This document shows, one piece after another, positions 51,606 through 64,000 of a stretch of DNA of 64,000 nt. This stretch comes from Cohnella ginsengisoli (GTDB lineage Bacteria; Bacillota; Bacilli; Paenibacillales; Paenibacillaceae): NCBI RefSeq assembly GCF_029525555.1, contig NZ_JAPDHZ010000003.1, forward strand, positions 868,001 through 932,000, given 5' to 3'. The position numbers were made by a program, and so were the translations under genes. The notes below the pieces were generated by a model. That model made no database searches. It was not told where the DNA came from and saw only the letters and a list, made by a program, of their open reading frames with translations. Numbering within the stretch: the first letter of the stretch is position 1; each line of letters opens with the position of its first letter.

Positions 51606-53363
51606 TTAGCGGGCTTCGGGGCCGTCAGCCAGCTCGCCCAGCAGCTCCGCGATCAGCCCGTCGTAGTCGGCTTCGTCGAGCGAGATCAGCTCCTCGATCC
51701 GCCGCCTGGCGTCCCGATGCAGATCGGCCGGGCTCTCCCAACGGATGACGCTTCGCATGCGCGAATCGAGCCGCTCTCGGTCGCCGCCCTCGCGCACGTA
51801 GCGCGCGATGATCTCGTAGTCCCGTATCCCCTTCTGCAGCAGCTTGTAGCGCAAGCTCAGCAGCGGCCGGCCGTCCCGGCCCGGGTAGACGAAGTTGGTA
51901 TCGCCCGCCGGGAAAAAAGGATGGTGATATGAGATTTTGCGAAGCGGATCGGTCGGCCATACCGTGTAGTTCCAGCGCAGGAAGCCGTCCAGCCTCAATT
52001 GCCAGACGATCCAGGGGATGGCGCGCGCCTCTATCAAATGGGAGGTGATGAACGTGTTCGGATGCTTGACGTCGCAGGCGACGTAATAGAGCGTCCGCCC
52101 CGTTTTTCCTTCCCTCATCGCCATAATCTGCTCATGCTCTTGTCCCGCGCAGTCGAGGATCGGCACGTGATCGACGATCCCCTCCTCCTCCATGAACGAC
52201 GCGTGGGCGATAGCGGCTTTATATTGGAAGGAAGGCGCCATCTTGCGCATGGCGCCGAGACGCTTGCGGAATAGCGGCAGGTCCGAAGGCTCGTCGGCCA
52301 GCACCCGCACGCGGTCGATCCACCCCCGATCGGTAAAGTGCTTCTCCAGCGCGACGACGTACGCTTCGAACTCGCTCCGCTCCCGGATGAAGCGGTACGT
52401 GCCGCTGGCTTCGTCGCGGTACCGGATGCGTACGGCATCCGGATGATCCGCAATGATGCCGCCGTAGCCCGCATCCTCGTACACCCAGATGTTCAGCAGT
52501 CCGAACACCTCGATCTCGTCTTTGATCCCATGCCGTTCGCACAGTTCCACGTACCGGTCGAGCGCGCGGTAGTCGTAGGCCCACGTGCCGTCCGCCCGCT
52601 TCGCCGCGCCGACGATGCTGTACTCGAACAGATTGGCGGGATCGATGCGGTCGTAGCAGGAAGCCTGCCCGGACCAGGGGATCTCGGAGACGACGAGCGA
52701 GACCGCCTTCTGTCCGAGCGCAGCCAGAGAAGCGACGTAATGCTCGAGCACCTCGAAGTGGCCGTCGCTCCACAGTTCGGCGTCGTACTTTCGCGCGATG
52801 TTGGCGTTGTGCTGCCACAGGTCGAGATAAAACGTTTGGTCCGCGGGCGCACCCAACGTCACTTCGTGTACGACAATCTCGAACGTCAGCGTCGCCTCCA
52901 CCCGCTCGTCCTCGAACATCCGTCGGCGGTAGACGGTGATCTCCGCCCGATAAACGCCCGGAGCCGCACCCTCGCCGATCTCCGCTTCGATCCAGACCGG
53001 CTGCACTCGCCGTCTGTCCACGCGGAGCGACGTCTGCCGCAGGAGGATGTCCGACTTGAGCTGCCGGTCGTCATCCTCGACGAGGCCGACCAGGCTGGCG
53101 CGGACGCTGCCTTCGGCCAGTCCGGGCACCTTCGCGCTCACGCGCAGGACGTCGATCGGCCCGCGCTCGTCGAACGCGGCGTCCTCGCCGACGCAGACCA
53201 GCAGCTCCTCGTCCGCGTAGATCAACAGCTGCGCGGCTGCACGGTCGCGGCGGCCGCAGGTCAATGAGAGCTTGCGGTCCGGGTCGAACGGCGCGCCGAA
53301 CTTATGGTAGACGCCGAATACGTATTTGTAGCTGTCCGGGGCGAGCCCCATGGTGATGTTCAT
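51606..53363 (-). CDS. DUF4091 glycoside-hydrolase-like protein (second copy)
   Basis: 585 residues without a signal peptide. The architecture matches the other DUF4091 protein: N-terminal beta domain, barrel-like centre (TFYLDLWQHNANIARKYDAE; LVVSEIPWSGQASCYDRIDP; RVLADEPSDLPLFRKRLG with a possible catalytic Asp/Glu), then DUF4091 (RWNYTVWPTDPLRKISYHHP, TNFVYPGRDGRPLLSLRYKL). Sequence identity to the first copy is low, so a different linkage is likely. AGGAGG precedes the ATG. It is last in the operon behind the giant lyase, with a hairpin in the 97-nt gap. Confidence 0.85.
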   Translation of the reverse strand: MNITMGLAPDSYKYVFGVYHKFGAPFDPDRKLSLTCGRRDRAAAQLLIYADEELLVCVGEDAAFDERGPIDVLRVSAKVPGLAEGSVRASLVGLVEDDDRQLKSDILLRQTSLRVDRRRVQPVWIEAEIGEGAAPGVYRAEITVYRRRMFEDERVEATLTFEIVVHEVTLGAPADQTFYLDLWQHNANIARKYDAELWSDGHFEVLEHYVASLAALGQKAVSLVVSEIPWSGQASCYDRIDPANLFEYSIVGAAKRADGTWAYDYRALDRYVELCERHGIKDEIEVFGLLNIWVYEDAGYGGIIADHPDAVRIRYRDEASGTYRFIRERSEFEAYVVALEKHFTDRGWIDRVRVLADEPSDLPLFRKRLGAMRKMAPSFQYKAAIAHASFMEEEGIVDHVPILDCAGQEHEQIMAMREGKTGRTLYYVACDVKHPNTFITSHLIEARAIPWIVWQLRLDGFLRWNYTVWPTDPLRKISYHHPFFPAGDTNFVYPGRDGRPLLSLRYKLLQKGIRDYEIIARYVREGGDRERLDSRMRSVIRWESPADLHRDARRRIEELISLDEADYDGLIAELLGELADGPEAR

Positions 53364-53395
53364 TCCCTATTCCTCCTGCGTGAAAATGCGCGAAG

Positions 53396-53435
53396 GCGCA
53401 TACGCCGCCCGCTAATTCCCGGACAGCGTATGCGT
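53396..53435 (-). terminator. Hairpin between the giant lyase and DUF4091 genes
   Basis: GCGCATACGC (53396-53405) pairs with GCGTATGCGT (53426-53435), 26 nt after the lyase stop. On the minus strand the tail is weak (TTCGCGCATTTTC), so partial termination or mRNA protection is likely. Confidence 0.5.
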
Positions 53436-53460
53436 CATCGTCGTCATTGCCGTATTTTCG

Positions 53461-60093
<6,633 letters not shown>

Positions 60094-60143
60094 TCATCCC
60101 TTTCGATCTCGGTTTTTTCGATTCCGTTTACAATCCCAAATCC

Positions 60144-60157
60144 TGTAAGCGTTTACG
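60144..60157. promoter_or_regulatory. cre catabolite repression site upstream of the giant lyase gene
   Basis: TGTAAGCGTTTACG matches 13 of 14 positions of the CcpA cre consensus and is nearly palindromic. It lies 57-70 nt before the lyase start. Confidence 0.65.
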
Positions 60158-60177
60158 TTTTTGCACCGCCGAAAGGA

Positions 60178-60197
60178 CGGCTCTTCGTAAAGAGCCG
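60178..60197 (-). terminator. Hairpin after the third Gfo/Idh/MocA gene
   Basis: CGGCTCTT (60178-60185), loop CGTA, AAGAGCCG (60190-60197), 10 nt past the restored stop. No T-run on the minus strand; a weak terminator or processing hairpin. Confidence 0.45.
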
Positions 60198-60206
60198 CCG
60201 CCGTTA

Positions 60207-61477
<1,271 letters not shown>

Positions 61478-61505
61478 GATGTCGGACTCCTTTTGACGCT
61501 TTGGA

Positions 61506-62379
61506 TCAGCCCTTGACGGAGCCGATCATGGCGCCTTGCTCAAAGTGCTTCTGAATAAACGGATAGATGATCAGGACAGGCAAACAGCCGAGCAGGATGA
61601 TCGCGTATTTCAACGATTCGAGAATGACCTTGTGGCCGTCCTTGGTCGTTGCCTCGAGTACGTCGCCCGCTTGTCCGACGACGACCAGATTGCGGATGAC
61701 AAGCTGCAGCGGGAACAGGTTTGGATTGCGGATCAGCAGCAGCGCGCTCTGGAAGTCGTTCCAGATCGCGACGGTATAGAACATGCCGATCGTCAGCAGC
61801 ACCGGCTTGGACAGCGGAATGACGATGCGGGTGAGCACCGTGAAGTCCGACAAGCCGTCGATACGTCCCGACTCCTCGACCTCGACGGGCATCCCGGAGA
61901 AAAACGTCCGCATGACGATGAGGTTGTACGTATTGATCGCGTTCGGCAGCACCATCGCCCAGATCGTGTCCATGAGCCCGTAAGATCGCGCCACCAGGTA
62001 GAACGGGATCATGCCCCCCGAAAAACATGATCGTAAATACGATGTACAGCATGATCGGCTTGTAGAAGACGAGCCCCCGGCGCGAAAGCGCATAGGCGCC
62101 CATGATCGTCAAGGACATCGATATGAAGAGCCCCAGGACGACATAGCCGATCGAATTGCGGTAGCCGATCCACAGCCGATTGTCTTCGAATACGGCCCTC
62201 ATGGCGTCGAACTGCAGACCCTTCGGGTAAAAGCTGATCTCGTTGCGGACGACATGCTCCGGCGTGCTGATCGCGACGGAAGCCATGTGCAGGAACGGGA
62301 ACACCATGGCAATCGCGACGGCCAGCAGCAGCAAAAAGTTGACGACGTCGAATACGCCGATTTTTCCTGTTCTCACCAT
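61506..62379 (-). CDS. Carbohydrate ABC transporter permease, LplC/YtcP type (one apparent frameshift)
   Basis: About 290 residues when restored; six membrane segments (VVNFLLLLAVAIAMVFPFLH first). The EAA-type loop is VEVEESGRIDGLSDFTVLTR and the end is QKHFEQGAMIGSVKG, as in YtcP/LplC. A C6 run at 62014-62019 (G on the coding strand, expected five) breaks the frame at MFFGG; the continuation MIPFYLVARSYGLMDTIWAM is intact. It overlaps the LplB-type gene by 7 nt and has GGGAGA before its ATG. Confidence 0.87.
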
Positions 62380-63281
62380 AAGCTGGTCTCCCCCACTTTG
62401 CGGCTTGCGACATTCGTTAAGTAGACAAGCAGCATGGTAACAAGGCCCAAGGACAAATTAATCGCCGTAGCGTAACTCATGCCGCCGCCAAGAATGCCGA
62501 TCCGGTAGACGTAGGTGGAGATGATGTCCGCGGTGTCCAAATTGCCGGCGTTGCCGAGCAGGAACGCTTTGTCGAACGGAATATTGATAATACCTGAGAT
62601 ACTCAAGATGAACATGATGACAATCGCCGGGATGATGCCCGGGAGCGTCACGTGAACCGTCTGCTTCCAACGGTTCGCGCCGTCCATCCGGGCCGCTTCG
62701 TACAGCTGGGGATCGATTGCCGCCAGCGCGGCGAGAAAGATGATCGTGCCGTAGCCGGTCATCTGCCAGATATCCGACGCGATATAGATCGTCCGGAACC
62801 ATTCGGGCCGCTGCAGGAAATTGATCGGCTCGAAGCCGAGGGATTGAATGGCTTTGTTGATCCACCCGGTGCTCGGGGACAGCAGCATGATCATGATGCT
62901 GGACAAGACGACGCTGGAGAGGAAAAACGGCAAGTAACTGACCGATTGCACGAATCGCCTGAACTTTTTCCAGCGCATCTCGTAGAACAGGATCGCCAGC
63001 GCGATCGGCGCCGGGAAGGCGAAAATAAACTTATATAAACCCAATAAGAGCGTGTTGCGGACAATGAGCCAGGCGTCGGGATTGCTGAAAAACATCCGGT
63101 AATGCTTGAGCCCGACCCATGGGCTGTGCCAGACGCCCTTGAACAGGTTGTAGTCCATGAAGGAGACCACGATCCCGAACATCGGGACGTAGTGGAACAA
63201 CAGATAGTAGAACAGCACGGGAATAAGCAGCAGCAAATAAATTCTGTCGCGCTTCATGCGGTGAAGGACGGATTGCTTCAT
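62373..63281 (-). CDS. Carbohydrate ABC transporter permease, LplB/YteP type
   Basis: 302 residues, six membrane segments (LLLLIPVLFYYLLFHYVPMF first), with the EAA loop LYEAARMDGANRWKQTVHVT near residue 210. It is a channel subunit for an LplA-type binding protein. ATG with AAGGAG 7 nt upstream. It follows the binding-protein gene after a strong intercistronic hairpin. No ATPase is encoded nearby, consistent with a shared MsmX-like ATPase. Confidence 0.92.
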   Translation of the reverse strand: MKQSVLHRMKRDRIYLLLLIPVLFYYLLFHYVPMFGIVVSFMDYNLFKGVWHSPWVGLKHYRMFFSNPDAWLIVRNTLLLGLYKFIFAFPAPIALAILFYEMRWKKFRRFVQSVSYLPFFLSSVVLSSIMIMLLSPSTGWINKAIQSLGFEPINFLQRPEWFRTIYIASDIWQMTGYGTIIFLAALAAIDPQLYEAARMDGANRWKQTVHVTLPGIIPAIVIMFILSISGIINIPFDKAFLLGNAGNLDTADIISTYVYRIGILGGGMSYATAINLSLGLVTMLLVYLTNVASRKVGETSLW

Positions 63282-63307
63282 GGCGTTACTCCTTTCAGGA
63301 AAAGCAC

Positions 63308-63341
63308 GGGGCCGTGCACTGCTTCATCGATGCACGGCCCC
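63308..63341 (-). terminator. Hairpin between binding-protein and permease genes
   Basis: GGGGCCGTGCA (63308-63318) pairs perfectly with TGCACGGCCCC (63331-63341); on the minus strand it is followed by GTGCTTTTCC. Likely attenuates expression of the permeases relative to the binding protein. Confidence 0.7.
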
Positions 63342-63359
63342 GCGGCTTGCTAACGTTGC

Positions 63360-64000
63360 TTACTTCGTATTCGCGAGCTGACGATCGAGCGCCGTCTGGT
63401 ACGTCGTGCGGACCTTCTCGAGATCGTGTTTGCCGAGATCCTTGATGAAGGCGTCCCACTCGCTCATCGGCCTGTCGCCGTTGATGAACTTCGTGACTTC
63501 GCCGGTCCAGAACTTCCACAGCTGGTCGTTCGACGTCGAGAGCGCAGCGGCTTCGTCGGACGTCAGGTTCGGACGGCTGTAAGCGACGGGGAACCGGTAC
63601 TTCGGCGCTTCGACATAAGCGTATTGCTCTTCGGGCTTGACCAGCGAGAGCCATGCGTTGAAGTCGAACCAGCCGTAGGTCGCGGCGGTCTGGATGCCGG
63701 AGATGACGCGCAGGTCGTTCGCTTCTTTGTAGTTGTCGTTAAACTTGCGCTTGCCGTCCACGACCGTGTACGTCTCGCCTTCCTTGCCCCAGCTCTGGAT
63801 GTCCTTGCCCTTCTCGGAGAAGATGTAGTCCAGATAGCGGAGGGCCGCGTCCATGTTCTTGGACGTAGAGGCGACTGCCAGTCCGTAGCCTTCTTGGCCG
63901 CCCTTCGGCAGGTAAGGCTTGTCGCCGGCGCCGATCGGAGGCGCCATGAACTGCAGGTGGCCGTCGGTCAACTGGCTGTTCATAATCTCGATCTGGCCGA
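63360..64000 (-). CDS. LplA/YtcQ-type sugar-binding protein, N-terminus outside window
   Basis: The last 212 or so residues are visible. The frame is open across the window edge (IEIMNSQLTDG precedes), so an internal Met at 63983 is not the start. Typical segments: MAPPIGAGDKPYLPKGGQEG, LRYLDYIFSEKGKDIQSWGK, EWDAFIKDLGKHDLEKVRTT. It belongs to the large extracellular solute-binding family that works with LplB/LplC permeases and is the first visible gene of the operon leading to the giant lyase. It is not close to the three DUF3502 paralogues. Confidence 0.85.
   Translation of the reverse strand, partial: GQIEIMNSQLTDGHLQFMAPPIGAGDKPYLPKGGQEGYGLAVASTSKNMDAALRYLDYIFSEKGKDIQSWGKEGETYTVVDGKRKFNDNYKEANDLRVISGIQTAATYGWFDFNAWLSLVKPEEQYAYVEAPKYRFPVAYSRPNLTSDEAAALSTSNDQLWKFWTGEVTKFINGDRPMSEWDAFIKDLGKHDLEKVRTTYQTALDRQLANTK

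Overview
The window looks like chromosomal DNA from a high-GC, spore-forming member of the Paenibacillaceae (Cohnella- or Paenibacillus-like). This is inferred from gene content: CotF-type spore coat genes, the bacillithiol pair yojF-bshB2, YesM/YesN-type two-component and AraC sensors, LplA/B/C-type sugar transporters, strong AGGAGG ribosome sites and many TTG starts. No rRNA, tRNA, transposase, phage or CRISPR element was seen. Because the DNA is GC-rich, long antisense open frames lie opposite many genes; these were left out.

Layout. 1-4.8 kb: a truncated secreted BNR_4 beta-propeller, bshB2-yojF, two small coat proteins, and a luciferase-like monooxygenase convergent with an ArsR/DUF2087 regulator. 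5.5-19.5 kb: a monosaccharide ABC transporter (binding protein, ATPase, permease), a MATE exporter divergent from its TetR-like regulator, a huge tandem palindrome array, then a four-gene minus-strand operon matching xylFII-lytS-yesN-xylF (membrane-anchored sugar-binding sensor, histidine kinase, response regulator, D-xylose-binding protein). 19.6-26.2 kb: a five-gene membrane/stress cluster (coiled-coil membrane protein, double cNMP-binding/PrsW protease, membrane protein, solute-binding/VWA fusion, TelA). 26.3-28.2 kb: DinB, a DUF1801 remnant and a short-chain dehydrogenase.

28.2-64 kb is a polysaccharide-use region. It holds a 1.2k-residue beta-helix enzyme, a 2.2k-residue heparinase II/III-like lyase with repeated accessory modules, two DUF4091 proteins, a GH36 alpha-galactosidase, three Gfo/Idh/MocA oxidoreductases, an enolase-superfamily enzyme, a nitrilase-family amidase, a 2-hydroxyacid dehydrogenase, a membrane-bound AraC sensor-regulator, two LplB/LplC permease pairs and four DUF3502/LplA-type binding proteins (one truncated by the window end). 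The likely flow is extracellular cleavage of an acidic or amidated polysaccharide, oligosaccharide uptake, then intracellular oxidation and dehydration. A conserved palindrome (AAAAGTGC-N7-GCACTTTT) in front of at least three of these transcription units suggests a local regulon, possibly run by the AraC sensor.

Two features stand out. First, three intergenic tandem arrays (5.6, 12.3-14.1 and 47.5-47.9 kb) are each made of a different 51-72 bp unit containing a strong palindrome. Second, at least fourteen apparent frameshifts, mostly one extra base in a homopolymer, break otherwise well-conserved genes; both halves stay conserved in the shifted frames, so sequencing error is more likely than gene decay. 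Frameshifted genes are reported over their full restored span.
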